From: Fremontodendron californicum | Lineage: Eukaryota; Streptophyta; Magnoliopsida; Malvales; Malvaceae | Direction: 5' to 3' | Length of the DNA: 64,000 nt | NCBI GenBank assembly: GCA_030761205.1 | Contig: JAULJL010000010.1 | Span: forward strand, 13,301,241 to 13,365,240 | In this document: positions 1 through 12,375 of the stretch, in pieces | How positions within the stretch are numbered: the stretch's first letter is position 1 | Layout of the letters: each line of letters starts with the position of its first letter | Program-made: the position numbers and the translations under genes | Notes under the pieces: generated by a model | What the model saw: the letters and a program-made list of their open reading frames with translations, nothing else | Told to the model about the DNA's origin: nothing | The model's database searches: none

Positions 1-404
1 TTAACATATTATATAGTCAGAAAGTCCATTTATACCATTTCTCAGACTAGAAATGAAAATGGGTGTAAAATGACCAAAATACCCCTAATGCATATTTTTT
101 TTGAATTTGATGCTGATTGTAGTTCTGATAATAGGTATGGGGTCTATATCATATATTATCATCATATCCACTCCATTTATCATATTTTATGGAATTTTCC
201 CCTTCCCGATTTTAGTCTGAACTTTAAACTACTTTAGGGTCAAATCGCTTAACCACCCGATTTAACCTCCAATTCTATAATCTATCATACAACATGAATA
301 CCACATGATAGCTCGTCCTTCCTAGTGGCTTTTACATGTGTAGTTCCGAGCCATCAGAATGTTATAGGAGACCCGAGATATCTCTAGCTTAAAAGGGTCT
401 CACA
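1..404 (-). repeat. 3' LTR of the chromovirus (fragment)
   Basis: The segment matches the outer end of the LTR at about 7931-8332 with scattered substitutions and ends in CA at 403-404 next to the polypurine tract. On the minus strand it starts TGTGAGACC. Only the first 404 bases of a roughly 2.9-kb LTR are in the window. Confidence 0.92.
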
Positions 405-416
405 ATTCTCCCCATT
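405..416 (-). other. Polypurine tract of the chromovirus
   Basis: On the minus strand the purine-rich ATGGGGAGAATT directly precedes the LTR start TGTGAGACC. This is the expected place for the plus-strand DNA primer. Confidence 0.8.
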
Positions 417-467
417 TATAAAATTCGTCCTCGAATTTTACATAAAATTAACTTATAAAGAATTACC

Positions 468-3400
468 TCATGTTTGAAATAACTGGGGGTACTGCTGTCT
501 CATCTCATCCTCAAGCTCCCACGTAGCCTCCTGCGTATTGTGATACTGCCACAAAACTTTAACTGTAGGAACTTCCTTGGACCGCATGTTTCGCACTTGA
601 CGATCTACTATGGCTACGGGTTCCTCAATATATGTTAACTGGGAGTCTATCTGTGTTGCCTGTGGCTGTAAAACATGTGAATCATTTGGAATGTATTTTC
701 ACAACATAGACACATGGAATACAGGGTGTACATAGCTCAAGTCTGGAGGCAAAGCTAACTAATATGCTACCGCACCTTTACGGCTCAATATCTGGAATGG
801 TCCAATGTACCTTGGACTCAACTTACCTCGTCTCCCAAATCTCATAACCCCCCTGAAAGGTGAAACTTTTAGGAACACATAATCTCCAACATCAAACTCT
901 AACTCACGTCTCCGGTTATCAGCATAGGCCTTTTGTCGATTTTGGGTAGCCATCAACTTCTCTCTTATTATTCCAACCTTTTGCACTGCATCTTGCACAA
1001 TATCTGGACCAAGTAGCCGATACTCGCCTGCCTCAAACCAACCAACAGATGATCTACACTTCCTACTATCTGTATACTGTATATATGTATACTGTTGTGA
1101 TAACTGTTGTTATAAGCGAACTCAATCAAAGGTAAATGATCATCCCAATTCCCTTCAAAATCTAATACAAAGGCCCGCAACATATCCTCAAAGCTTTGTA
1201 TAGTCCTCTCAAACTGTCCATCTGTCTGGGGGTGAAAAGCAGTGCTAAACCGCAATTGCGTACCGAGGGCCTCCTGGAATGATCTCCAAAATCTCGTTGT
1301 AAACTGCGAACCTCTATCTGATATAATCGATAATGGTACACCATGTAAAGGCACAATTCGATCCAAATAAAGCTTAGCATACTTATTAGCTGGATAAGTA
1401 GTTTTCACCGGAATAAAATGTGCCGACTTAGTCAATCTGTCGACAATCACCCAAATAGAATCATATCTTGTCTTAGTTCTAGGCAAATAGTTACTAAATC
1501 CATGGTAACATGATCCCATTTCCACTCTGGCACTTCAAGGCTCTGTAATGGACCAGCTGGTCTCAAATGTTCAGCCTTTACTTGCTGACATATTAGGCAT
1601 TTAACCACATAATCTGCTACATCACGTTTCATGCCTTGCCACCAGTAGAACTGCTTAAGATCACGGTATATCTTGGTAGCACCAGGATGCATCGTATATG
1701 ATGAATTATGTGTTGCATCAAGGATCTTACCTCGAATTCCCTCTATCTCAGGAACTACCAATCGACTATGGAAACAGAGAGTTCCTTCTTCATCTACCTG
1801 AAATCCAACGTCCTTACCCTGTTTCACACTAGTTATAGTCTCAGTACAAAAAGCATCGACATGCTGCCTTGCTTTAACTTCCCCTACTAAGGAGGACCTA
1901 ACCTGTACATGTGCAATAAGTGCACCAGTCCCGATAAAACTCAAGGTAACACCTCTTCTCAAACAATCCTGAATAGCCTTAGCCAACGGTCTCTTCTCTA
2001 GGGACAAGTGAGCCATGCTTCCCATAGATTTACGGCTCAAAGCGTCAGCAACCACGTTGGCTTTACCTGGATGATAAAGGATAGTGCAGTCGTAATCCTT
2101 GAGTAACTCCAACCACCGCCTCTGTCTTAAATTTAACTCCCGTTGATCAAAAATATATTTTAAACTCTTGTGATCGGTGTGTATCTCACATGACTGGCCA
2201 TATAAGTAATGTCACCATATCTTTAATGCAAAGATAATGGCTGCTAACTCCAAATCATGTGTAGGATAATTCTGCTCATGCTTCTTCAACTGCCTTGAGG
2301 CATATGCTATAACCTTGCCACCCTGCATTAACACACATCCCAATCCAACCCTGGATGCATCACAATATACAACATATCCACCGAATCCCGTCGGTAATGT
2401 CAAAACTGGAGCAGTAGTCAAACGTTCCTTGAGCTCTAGAAAGCTCCTCTCACATTCGTTTGACCACTCAAACTTGACATCCTTCTGGATAAGTCTAGTC
2501 AATGGAGCTGCCAATCTCGAAAAATTCTCAACAAACCTCCTGTAATACCCTACCAACCCTAAGAATCTCCGAATCTCAGTAACGGTGGTAGGCTTTTTCT
2601 AGTCACGCACTGCTTCCATCTTTTTAGGGTCCAGACTAATACCTTCCTTGGATACAATATGTCCAAGGAATCCTACACTACTCAACCAGAACTCGCACTT
2701 TGAAAACTTAGCATATAACTGGTGTGTTCTCAAGGTTTCAAGCACCACTCTAAGATGCTGGCTATGATCATCCTCAGTCCGTGAATACACCAAGATATCA
2801 TCAATAAACACTATCACGAAGTGATCTAAATAGGGTTTAAACACCCTGTTCATTAGATCCATAAAAGCTGTAGGGGAGTTAGTCAGTCCAAAAGACATTA
2901 CAAGAAACTCATAGTGCCCATAACACGTATAAAAAATAGTCTTAGGCACACCTTCCCTCCGAATACGGACCTGATGATAACCTGATCGAAGATCAATCTT
3001 AGAAAAAGAACTAGCTCCCTGCAACTGGTCAAACAAATCATCAATCCTCGGCAGTGGGTATTTATTTTTAATAGTCACCTTATTAAGTTGCCTATAGTCA
3101 ATACATAGCCGCAGGGATCCATCCTTTTTCTTAACAAACAATACTGGAACACCCCAGGGTGAAGTACTCGGGCATATGAATCCTTTGTCCAATAAATCCT
3201 GAAGTTATACCTTCAATTCCCTCATCTCAAGGGGAGCCATACGGTAAGGGGAAATTGAAATAGGTTGGGTTCCTGGCAACACATCAATACAGAACTCAAT
3301 CTCTCGCTCAGGAGGAAGTCTGGGTAACTCTTTTGGAAATATATCTGGAAACTCAGATACTACTGGTATCTTATCCAAATCCGGAACCTTGCCTTCAATA

Positions 3401-3900
3401 TCGCACATATAGGCTAAATAGCCCTGACAGCCACTGTTTGACAATTTCTCAGCTTTTAAGACCGATATCATTCTTGTTGTATTCATACTCCGATCTCCCT
3501 GATGTTTTAAAACTAATTTCCCTGGTATCTGGAAGGTAATAACCTTCTCGAAATAATCTAACACAGCATAAATGATAGCTAGCCAATCCATGCCCAGTAT
3601 CACATCAAATTCTAGTATATCTAGTATCACTAGATCGACTATGAACACCTCCCTGCCAATCTCAATATCACACCCTTTCAAAACTCGACTAACTACATAC
3701 TCTACCCCTATAGGTGTTGAAACTAGCAAAGGTTCATTTAAATCACTAACATCTCTGAGCAAAATATCCACAAACCGCGGGCAAATAAATGAATGGGTAG
3801 CACCCGGATCAAATAAAGCATGTGCAAGCTGTAAACAAACCATAATAATACCTGTCACAACTGCATTGGATGCCTGGGCATCCCTAGGTGTCAGTGCAAA
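468..3900 (-). pseudogene. Chromovirus pol: protease, RT, RNase H, integrase, chromodomain (broken)
   Basis: Read on the minus strand from about 3900 down to a TGA at 470-468. The protease (3858-3205) has FDPGATHSF in place of the usual D-S/T-G. The RT (3192-2599) keeps YRQLNKVTIKNKYPLPRIDD and FIDDILVYS. RNase H (2556-2212, then from about 2112) keeps CDASRVGLGCVL and ends in VADALSRKS. The integrase zinc finger ends CLICQQVKAEH near 1600. The integrase core (1525-968) keeps ISDRGSQF and TDGQFERTIQ. The integrase C-terminus (998-759) has YIGPFQIL. The chromodomain (about 640-468) reads KVLWQYHNTQEATWELEDE. Frame changes occur near 3200, 2590, 2200, 1500 and 1000, and there are further stops. 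In life this polyprotein would copy the RNA and integrate the cDNA; the chromodomain steers insertion towards heterochromatin. Confidence 0.92.
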
Positions 3901-5229
3901 AACTCGAGCCTGCCGCCTGACGTCTGTCCCCTATCGACAAATTGTTGTCCCCGACCCTGAGTACCTCTACCAGCCTGCTGTGCGACTGATCCTGCTGACT
4001 GCCCTGGTACAGCTGTAGCTGGGAGTGGAGCTACTACTGATGGAAGTGAGCCAGAACCCAATGGGCAGTCTCTCCTCATGCGCCCCAATTTACCACATCT
4101 AATCATAAATCTGATCTCCAGCATACGCCTCTATGTCGGCGTCCACAAATCTGACATAATGGGGTAGAAGCTCCCCTAGTAATAGTAGCAGCTGATGTAC
4201 TCTGAGGGTGACCACCAGGTCTATGCTGACTGTTCTGATCCCCGTCCCTCTGTACACCACTAGTAGATGCCTCTCCTCTAGACACGATACAACCAACCGG
4301 CCCCGATAACCCTATTGTCCTAGAACCCTGTCCACCAAATCTGGGCCTCTTTTGTGGGCCCCTATCACTCTGCCTATCTCGGGCTCGCTGCTCGAACCTC
4401 AAAGCAGAATTTAGTACCTCAGTATATGTAGATGTCTCTGTCAATTGAACTGACCTAAACAAATACTCCCGAAGACCATCCACAAACCTCTTAGCTCTAT
4501 CGTACTCGGTGGATACCAACTGTGGCGCATATACAAAAAGATCAAAAAATCGAATATCATAATCAGTCACAGTCATGGTCTCTGTCTGCTTGAGCTGCTC
4601 GAATTCGCGAGCCCTAGCCTCATGAACACTCTGTGGTAAGAACCTATGAAGAAACTCAGTACAAAATTCTGGCCACACTAATGGAGGATCAGTAGCTCGC
4701 CGTCTCTTAAGCAAGGTCGTATACCACGTTCCAGCTATACTCCTAAGCTGGAAACTAATTAACTCCACAGATCGAACCGGAGAACATCCCAATGATATGA
4801 ACAATCTACTGCATTGATCCAAAAAGTCATTGGGATCTGCATTAGCATCCTTCCCTGTAAACTAAGGTGGTTGGTTCTTCTTAAACTCAGATAACGAAAC
4901 CTGAAGGTATCCCTCTGGTCGGCCCTGCTCTGACTCTACCGGTGCAGCTGCTGGCTGTGGCTGTGGTTGTGGCTGCTGGCCTGATCTAGTTTCCTCTGTT
5001 GCTCTGCCACAACCTGTGTCAGAGCCTCTACCTGGTGTAATATCTCATCCATTTTAGCATCCATCCTGTCAAATCTCATCTCAGTCTCTGTTGTATCCCT
5101 AGTAGTAGTCCTACTAGTCTCCCCACTCTAGCCTCTAATCTCAGGGCCAGCAAAAATCTGATCCGGGACCTCAAGCTCTCGATCCCCTAATATATCTCTA
5201 GGTCTACGAGTTCTTGTTCGGGGAGGCAT
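3891..5229 (-). pseudogene. Chromovirus gag (capsid/nucleocapsid), broken
   Basis: The minus-strand ATG at 5229-5227 begins MPPRTRTRRPRDI, a typical Tekay gag start. The longest intact stretch (4822-4103) carries the capsid-like region with VWPEFCTEFLHRFLPQSVHEARAREFEQLKQ. Zinc-knuckle remnants follow: CQICGRRHRGVC near 4160 and, in another frame, CGKLGRMRRDCP near 4090. In the second remnant the usual GH is GR, so the metal-binding histidine is lost. An in-frame TAG lies near 5130 and the frame changes near 4120 and 4830. It would have formed the virus-like particle and bound RNA. Confidence 0.85.
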
Positions 5230-5439
5230 CGTATCTAGAAAATAAACAAATGTCAGTAACTCCATAATATTATGTATACAGTTCAAGATGTGCTAGCTAA
5301 CTTAAAAATCACCGGACGTATCAGCATGTGACGATGCACATCCGTAGGGGTAGTACACTACTTACCGATATCACAGGATTACTTATAAGAAATGCACTAC
5401 TACCCTACCCCTTTTTGCTGTCACTGACCTCTAGACCAT

Positions 5440-5453
5440 GCTCTGATACCACC
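5440..5453 (-). other. Primer-binding site, initiator-Met tRNA type
   Basis: The minus strand reads GGTGGTATCAGAGC. TGGTATCAGAGC is the standard plant primer site complementary to the 3' end of initiator tRNA-Met. It lies 2 bases from the LTR end at 5456. Confidence 0.93.
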
Positions 5454-5455
5454 TT

Positions 5456-8332
5456 TGTCACATCCCAATTCAGGGCATGTGACCGGCCAGAGACAAGGTA
5501 TGCCCCTGCCTCCGAAGCCTGAGTATACTCATTAAACCAAATCAAACAAAATTTTGGCATAATCTCGCCCTACATAGGGGTTTCCCGCTCAATCATCAAC
5601 ATTCACAATGTAATAATTCATCAACACATGACATCTCGGTTTGGACACCTCCGATACGGAGTAACCGAAATGCCCCGCAACAAACTCAACCTTTATGACA
5701 TCTTATATACAAACATACATTTATATTATATCATAACAAAATGACCATCACCATCTCATACCAAGCCTCTAAGACAGATATACGTCATACATCACTTAAT
5801 TACATCCGTTTACAAAATATACAGTACATATTCAACATACACAAAATGCAGAGGACCCATGATACCCTAATGACTGCAAAAATATACCCCACCATCGCCA
5901 CTGCTTACCACGTCCTGGGTCAATCCGCTCACCACAAGTATGTGAGCAGCTAGCTATCCGGAATCTGGGAAGAGCTGGGTCTATTAGAATCTGAAAAAAA
6001 AATGAAAATAAACGAAGTGAGTCAAAAAACTCAGTGAGCATAAGGTAACTAGGAAGAGTACTTAGAAATTTCATGCTTCCTTTCTTAACCATCAAAGCAT
6101 AAACATGACATATCAAGTATGACTAATTAACCGAAAAGTAATATTTAAAAATTGTTTCGGGACTTATAAAAATTATTTGTATCATATGAAATCTTCTATG
6201 CTGAGTGCTGAATATAAATAAGCCATTGGCCAGTCTAAATCGGTAGCCAAAAATATTTAACAATCGATTTTACGTGATACCTCCACAATTATTAATTAAG
6301 AATTTCTCATGTCTATATCATTAAAACATCCCAGACTTTACCAGTCCGTAATATTTGTCATCCTAGACTAACTTGTCCATATCATCCCGGACTCATCTTG
6401 TCCGTACAACAATAGCATCCCGGACTTCACCTTGTCCGTACAATATTAGCATCCCGGACATCACCATGTCCGTATAATAATAGCATCCCGGACATCACCC
6501 TGTCCGTACAATAATAGCATCTCGGAGATCACCTTGTCCGTACAATAATAGCATGATATATTAATTCTCTTATATCATGGAGTAATATATATATATATAT
6601 ATATACTATGCTAGGAAACAATCTCTACACTAACATATTTCTACTTATGTTTTTCAAAGCATTACAGTTTCACTTAGATTTTTTATCAAACAACTTATGT
6701 GCATAACCTTTTAATCTACAATATCTAACTACCCTTAAATACTCAACCATCCTATACAATATCATTCATTATTATTCAACTCCACACTTACGCCTTTGAT
6801 CCGCGTAAGGTTTGAAACTTACCATTTTCGTAATCCGAGCAATCTTTCGTTTTTCAATATTCATATCAATCAACAATGCATATAAAACAACAACTACCTC
6901 CTAGATTAACCTAAGTACTCACTGTGTTAGTCCGAGTGTTAAAGCGGCACTTTCGTGGCTTTGTCGCGATTCCAGGCGAACTCTGCAATATGAGTACCTA
7001 TGGCATCATCAGGATATTCTGTGAATATTTCTCAACTACGGGACATTCAAATTCTAACTATTTATTCTACTTAGCTGCTATTCAAAATTTTCCAACTTAA
7101 GAATTTTTACAAATAAATTCGTACACTTAGCTCGAGTCAAAATTCAGAGCAACAATCAACTGGAAAGCTGCTCACACAATAACAACGAAGCTAACGGTGG
7201 CCTCGGACAACCAAGGAAGGTGGAAGCACCACCTCATGGGAAAGCTAGGGTTTTAGCCAAGCTTGTTTTAGCCTCTAAATTTGATTCAAAGCTATCCGAT
7301 ACTAATTTACGGTTTAAGGAGGTGGAGGAACACCTCCCGTAACGGAAAAAGTGGCGGCAACATGGTGGTTCATCACCTCCAATTTTCAGCCAAAATGATT
7401 TCTCATAGATAGAGACAAATTATTCAAAATCTAATATCAAAATCAAGCTTAGAACATGAAATTACCTATGGGTTAGTGAAATCCTTGCAAAATTTGGTGA
7501 TTTCCCTTAAAATTTGGAGGAGAGAGAAAGCTTTAGTAAGCTTTAATGGAGTTTTTGGTGAGAAAATGCCTAAAGGCATAAAGAGTAAGAAGAAGACGTG
7601 GTGTCTTCTTATTTTGGCTGAAAATTATGAGAAATTATCCCATGTTCTTAATCTTGCCTAAGCTTGGTCAAAAGAGTTGACCAACTTTGACTTTTTGCAC
7701 ATGCCCTACAGAACGTGATGTTAGGGATTTCGTTTTTCATTTTTCATTTTTTCTCAACATATTCATGTTTCTTGCGTGTTAAAACATCTATCCATATGTT
7801 CGAATAGATAACAAGAATTTTTGAACCACGTTTTTTCAGAAAAGTACGACAACGTCACAATTTTTCAATTTTACCGATTCTAGTCTCGTTTTTTTGTTCT
7901 AATGCCAAATATTAGATCCAAATGTCATATTAACATATTATATAGTCAAAAAGTCCATTTATACCATTTCTCAGACTAAAAATGAAAAGGGGTGTAAAAT
8001 GACCAAAATACCCCTAATGCATATTTTTTTGAATTTGATGCCGGTTGTAGTTCTGATAATAGGTATGGGGTCTATATCATATATTATCATCATATCTACT
8101 CAATTTATCATATTTTATGGTCTTTTCCCCTTCCTGATTTTATTTTGAATTTTAAACTACTTTAGGGTCAAATCGCTTAACCACCCGATTTAACTTCCAG
8201 TTCTATAATCTATCATACAACATGTATACCACATGATAGCTCGTCCTTCCTAGTGGCTTTTACATGTGTAGTTTCGAGCCATCTGAATGTTATAGGAGAC
8301 CCGAGTTATCTCTGGCTTACGAGTGTCTCACA
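5456..8332 (-). repeat. 5' LTR of the chromovirus
   Basis: The 2877-bp LTR is bounded by TGTCACATCCC at 5456 and TCTCACA at 8332, giving TG...CA ends on either strand. Its outer 400 bp match 1-404. It contains a tandem array of short hairpins (6328-6551) and an alternating TA run at about 6585-6605. The open frames inside (for example 7476-7661 and 8253-8441) have no recognisable content and are treated as chance. Confidence 0.93.
6328..6551 (-). repeat. Tandem 33-34 bp hairpin repeat within the LTR
   Basis: Units start at 6383, 6416, 6450, 6484 and 6518, a 33-34 bp period, with two degenerate copies upstream from about 6328. The core is CATCCCGGACATCACC then TGTCCGTACAATAATAG. In each unit CGGAC and GTCCG form a short inverted repeat, so each transcribed unit could fold as a small hairpin. 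The last unit has CGGAG, which weakens its stem. Confidence 0.9.
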
Positions 8333-8337
8333 TAAGG

Positions 8338-9229
8338 AAATGAGAATTATGGCTGAACATGGGTATTGGCTTCATTTTGTATCCATTTTGCCTATGCCAA
8401 GTGTCAAGCAAAGAGCCTATGGCTCACTTTTTGTCTTTTAGTGTCTAAGCGGGGCCGACATGAAATTTTTACTTTTGGAAGCTCGTTTTTCACTTTTCTC
8501 AACATGGATGTGTTTTAAATATCATTTTACACTAGTACGCAAGTTTTCGTAATTTTTTTATATCCCGAGCATCAAATTCGGGCCCCCGGACTGTTTACGG
8601 GTCAATATTTTGACTTTTTCGGTTTTAGATCCAATTCTCATTCTGATTTCACCAATAGAATTATAACATCATTTTATGTCTATATGAATCCATTTATTCA
8701 CTTAAAACCTTTTCCGGGCCTTCCCGCGACCAGTTCCTGCTTTTTACTCTTTTAAGCTAATTAAGGGCGTACCCAATTTTCACTTAATTTTTGAGTTTTA
8801 AAAAATGTCAAATTTTCAATCTAAGCATCATATTGAGATCCTCTATGATCACGGAGTCTATTGGTACCATATTCGACCAAAAAATAAAATTTTGGGTAAA
8901 ATGACTAAAATACCCCTGATTCATATTTTACCGATTTTGTGCCAATTAGATTTTCCAATAATCCTGTTCAGTAATATATCATATTTTAACACTATGTGAA
9001 GTTAAAATACCAAATTTACGGGCTTTACATTATCCAGGTTGCAATTCTTGACTCATGGTCACTTTAGGGCTGAATCTCTCAAATAGTCGATTAAACCCCT
9101 TACTCTAAAAATTATTAATATAACGATAAAACCAGATGTAGTGTGCAAGCATACATAAACTTGATCCACCGTCTATGAATCATTTAAAGAGACCCGAATC
9201 AATCTCTATCTTACGAGGGTCTTACAATA
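8338..9229 (-). mobile_element. Older LTR remnant related to the adjacent chromovirus LTR
   Basis: Several blocks follow the order of the LTR at about 7600-8332: a part around TTTTCTCAACAT, then CTAAAATACCCC(T/A)GAT, and finally GAGACCCGAATCAATCTC...CTTACGAGGGTCTTACA, which matches the LTR terminus. Divergence is much greater than between the two LTRs of the main element. The chromovirus therefore probably inserted into an older relative. No internal region is visible and no coding frame is credible. Confidence 0.7.
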
Positions 9230-9550
9230 TTTTTGTCCAAACCCTCCCAAAATATGGGCGGGCCTTCGTGTTTGGGCGGGTAGCCCGGCCCTTGACAACT
9301 CTTTGTACCCAAATAAGATCTTATTTCAAATGAAATGTTGATTTATGTTAAAGGTTTCTTTAGGTACAAATTAAAGGTTAAGGGCTTATTTGAGTACAAA
9401 TTAAAGGCTACGGGCTTATTTGAGTATAATAAAATATAGGGACTTATCGAGATAAAATAGTAAAGTTAAAAGATTTTTTTTGTTGTTATTTTAGCCAAGA
9501 AAATTCTTGTGCAACCAAGGAGAAATTAAACTTTCAAAGCAATCATATTT

Positions 9551-9635
9551 ACAACCTGTTTAGGATTGCTTTTAGGATTGTTGTTGGTTGCCAAAATGTT
9601 GTTTTTGACAATCAACGCAATCCTAAACAGGTTGT
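9551..9635. repeat. Perfect 19-bp inverted repeat with 47-base loop
   Basis: The left arm ACAACCTGTTTAGGATTGC (9551-9569) is the exact reverse complement of 9617-9635. CTTTCAAAG occurs just outside on both sides (9531-9539 and 9636-9644), which may be a target duplication or an outer repeat. It looks like a tiny MITE or a hairpin left by a DNA transposon. Confidence 0.8.
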
Positions 9636-9735
9636 CTTTCAAAGTTGAAGTTGTTTTTGGCAGCTAAAAACAAATTAATCACATAGAAACTTCTTGGGAG
9701 GTGCTTTTACGATGGATAGTTTATGATTTACCGTG

Positions 9736-10331
9736 TGTATGGATTGGGATAAGGGGAGGAAAAGAAAAGTAAAACAAGGGGAAATGGAAAACCTTTCCGT
9801 TGTTTTCCTGTGTTTGGATAAGAAAAAAAATTTAATAAAGGAAAGTGAGGGGAGTTGAGCACCCCTCACTTTTCCTCAAATACTTAACTTTTTAACTATC
9901 CCAAATTGGGGGAAATGGAGGGGAAAGAAAACCAAATTTTGGTTTAAATATAAAATGTCTATATTACCCATTTTACATTCATTAAATTACTTTTTTATTT
10001 TTAAATTTATATACTTCACGGAATTGACGTTGAAAATTATAACAAAATTTTTTTATTCTTATTCTTATTTTTTTATTTTTTTTTATATTACAATCATATT
10101 TTTTTAATATATTATTTTTTTAATAATTTGATGTGTAATATTTTTATTTTTATTTTAAAAAAGAGCATAATTGAAAATGTATATTATAATGTTTTTTTTT
10201 TTTTCTTTCCACACTTTAACCAAATGGTGACATTCCTTTTCTTTCCCTAACATATTTTAATTATCCAAACAAAGGAAAGATGAATCCTTTCTTTTCCTTT
10301 CCTTTCCTTTCCTAACATCTATCCAAACATA
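9736..10331. mobile_element. Possible MITE-like element with imperfect terminal inverted repeats
   Basis: The left end (TGTATGGATTGGGATAAGG, then GA-rich) resembles the reverse complement of the right end (TGTTTGGATAGATGTTAGG, then GA-rich). The TTTGGATA-type ends and AT-rich core recall common non-autonomous plant DNA elements. No clear target duplication was found and no protein is encoded. Confidence 0.35.
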
Positions 10332-11639
10332 ACATTAAAGATAAAATTATCAAATACCTTTTAAATAGTTCATAAACTACAAAACCATTTATATTTTATA
10401 ATATTTATATGATGTCTATAAAATATTCATATTTTAAATTTTATTTATTTATTTTAAATATATACATTATCATTTTATGATATATTTATACATTTTGAAA
10501 TTATAAAGGAAATATAACTATTTTTAAACTTTTTAATTTTATTTTTTAAGAAAATCTAAAAATCATATTTTATATAAATTTATAAAATTAAATTTCACAA
10601 TAATTTTGTTATGATAATTGTAATACTGATTTATTAAAATAATATTAAAAATATGTTCTTCATTATTTTTTAACGTCATGTCTTTTATAGACATTTTAAT
10701 TTCTCACAAGATTTTTTTTTGCAATAATGTTAAACACTCAAAAATCTAAAATCATAATTTTTCACAACTTTCATAACAATTTTCAAATGCATTTTTTTAA
10801 ATCAAAATTTCCAAAAACAGAAACAATGCTAAACTAGATTTAAGATACAAAATATATTTTTTTAAATCAAATTTTTCAAAAAAAAAAGCAATGCTAAACT
10901 AGACCTAAGATACGAAAGGGATTGGAAGAAGAAAATTATAAGAAAAGGAGTGGAGGAGATTGTGCGAAAGCATAGCTGCGATAGCTATCCTCCAATACTG
11001 TCATCGTCCTCCTCTTAGGAGTTTTTCTCTCTCAGCTCAAAATAATCTTTCCCCTTTCCAAAATCTTCATCGGTGTTTCTAAAAATAATTTTTCTCCTTT
11101 CCGAAACCTTTTTCGTTGTTCTTCTTCCTTACTGATCTCGAAAATGTTGTTTTTCCTCCCTTGACTAAGGCCAAAAAAAACAAAAAACCATTTTCTCTTC
11201 CATTTCTAAATCTGTCATATTCTCCCATCGCTCTTTGTTTTCCAGCAAACACACCATCTATACAAGTAGACTCTGACTCTTAATCTCCCTATAATCAAAT
11301 CAAAATCTTTTAGCACTGTATTGAGCATTTTTTCCTAGATCCTATCCCCTAATCCCTTGCTTATCCCCCCTTAAAATCCTTTCCAAATCCAACATAATCT
11401 ATAACTTTTGTTTTTTAGATCTTGATCTGTCATTATCTTTTGCTTTTCCCAGGTTTTTCTCTTGGACTTCAGAACACTCAGGGTCCTCACATTCGTTCGC
11501 TTTCTCCATCCTCAGAAGTGTCTCTCGATTCTTTAAAAACTTTGCAATAATTTTTTTGCCGTCTTTTTTCTCCTTTTATGAACACTCATTTCTTTCTCTG
11601 CTTTTTACAACTTTAGAAGTTTTCTGATCCAACTTTACC

Positions 11640-12375
11640 ATGGAAACAATTGATCTGGATCTTGTTGAAAATCAAGTTAACGCATGGAAACAAAAAGTTG
11701 TGTCAGATCCCAAGTTGCCTATATATAGAGAACAATTTCATCTTCCTCACTCACACTATGTTAATAAGGAAAATAGCACCTTCAACAAATACATTCCCCC
11801 TCATAAAAGAAAAATGGATAGATCAATGAACCAGAGAGAAGTCAATTGGTTTGAGAGTGGAGATTCAATATTAACCAATAACAATGAGGATTTTCGAGAT
11901 ATTAGTCAAAACCCATTTTCAAGCCAAGAGGTTCGCCAAAGGGCGAGGAGGGGACCTCTAATCCAGCTAGACATAGATGACATTACTGCACAAAGAGTTT
12001 TCTAGCAACACTATCTAGTTGCGTACTTACTAGATGTTAGGGAGTTTTTTGCCAGAACAGTCAAACGGATTGTCAACAGTGCTTGTAGAATACGAGGAAG
12101 AGTCACTATTGTTGGAAGAGAGGACAACTTCTATATCTTTCATTTTGAAGACCCTGTTGACATGCAGTTTATATGGAATGAAAGCCCTTGGTCGTTAGAA
12201 GGTGGACTTTTGTTTTTGATAGATGGAGACACAACCTGGTAATAAAGGACATTCAGCTTTCTGGCTCCAGATCTGGGGTCTACCACTCGAGTTCCTTACA
12301 CCTCAAACTGCTTCCACTATTGCAAACATTGTAGGCGATATTGTAACTATTGATTGGCAGGATACACTTCCCATG
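11640..12375 (+). pseudogene. LINE ORF1, N-terminal part (DUF4283-like RNA-binding protein), interrupted
   Basis: ATG at 11640 opens METIDLDLVENQVNAW and runs 121 codons to a TAG at 12003-12005; the frame continues past it with FYIFHFEDPVDMQFIWNESPWS. From 12223 another frame gives FWLQIWGLPLEFLTPQTA. The pattern of a ...FxFxxxxD...P W core followed by WxQIWGLPLE is that of DUF4283, the N-terminal half of ORF1 in plant L1 elements. The protein would bind LINE RNA to form the retrotransposition particle. The reading stops inside the domain where the Ogre-type LTR begins; the zinc-knuckle part is at 39608-40735. Confidence 0.88.
12371..12375. repeat. Target-site duplication CCATG, left copy
   Basis: CCATG directly precedes the LTR start TGTAGACAC at 12376. 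The same five bases directly follow the LTR end at 39602 (39603-39607), where LINE ORF1 resumes. Confidence 0.92.

Larger units (their letters stand above)
1..8332 (-). mobile_element. Tekay-type chromovirus (Ty3/Gypsy LTR retrotransposon), decayed, left end cut by window
   Basis: Read on the minus strand the order is 5' LTR (8332-5456), primer site, gag, protease, RT, RNase H, integrase, chromodomain, polypurine tract and the start of the 3' LTR (404 to beyond 1). The repeated LTR ends (near 1-404 and 7931-8332) prove the LTR pair. The LTR is 2877 bp, long as is usual for Tekay/Del elements. The C-terminal chromodomain and the initiator-Met-type primer site support the clade. All coding parts carry stops or frameshifts, so the copy is not autonomous. 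The bases after the right end are TAAGG, the likely target duplication, but its partner lies outside the window. Confidence 0.93.
9230..10979. other. AT-rich non-coding spacer
   Basis: This stretch has long A and T runs and no credible coding frame. It holds the 9551-9635 inverted repeat and a possible MITE at 9736-10331. The rest (10332-10979) is AT-rich sequence I cannot assign, merging into the probable LINE leader. Confidence 0.6.
10980..12375 (+). mobile_element. L1-type LINE, 5' part (leader and start of ORF1)
   Basis: A non-coding leader (about 10980-11639, rich in C and T) precedes a gag-like ORF1 cut at 12375 by an LTR insertion. The same reading resumes at 39608, directly after the 5-bp duplication CCATG. 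The exact 5' end of the LINE is not visible, so the start is approximate. Confidence 0.8.
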
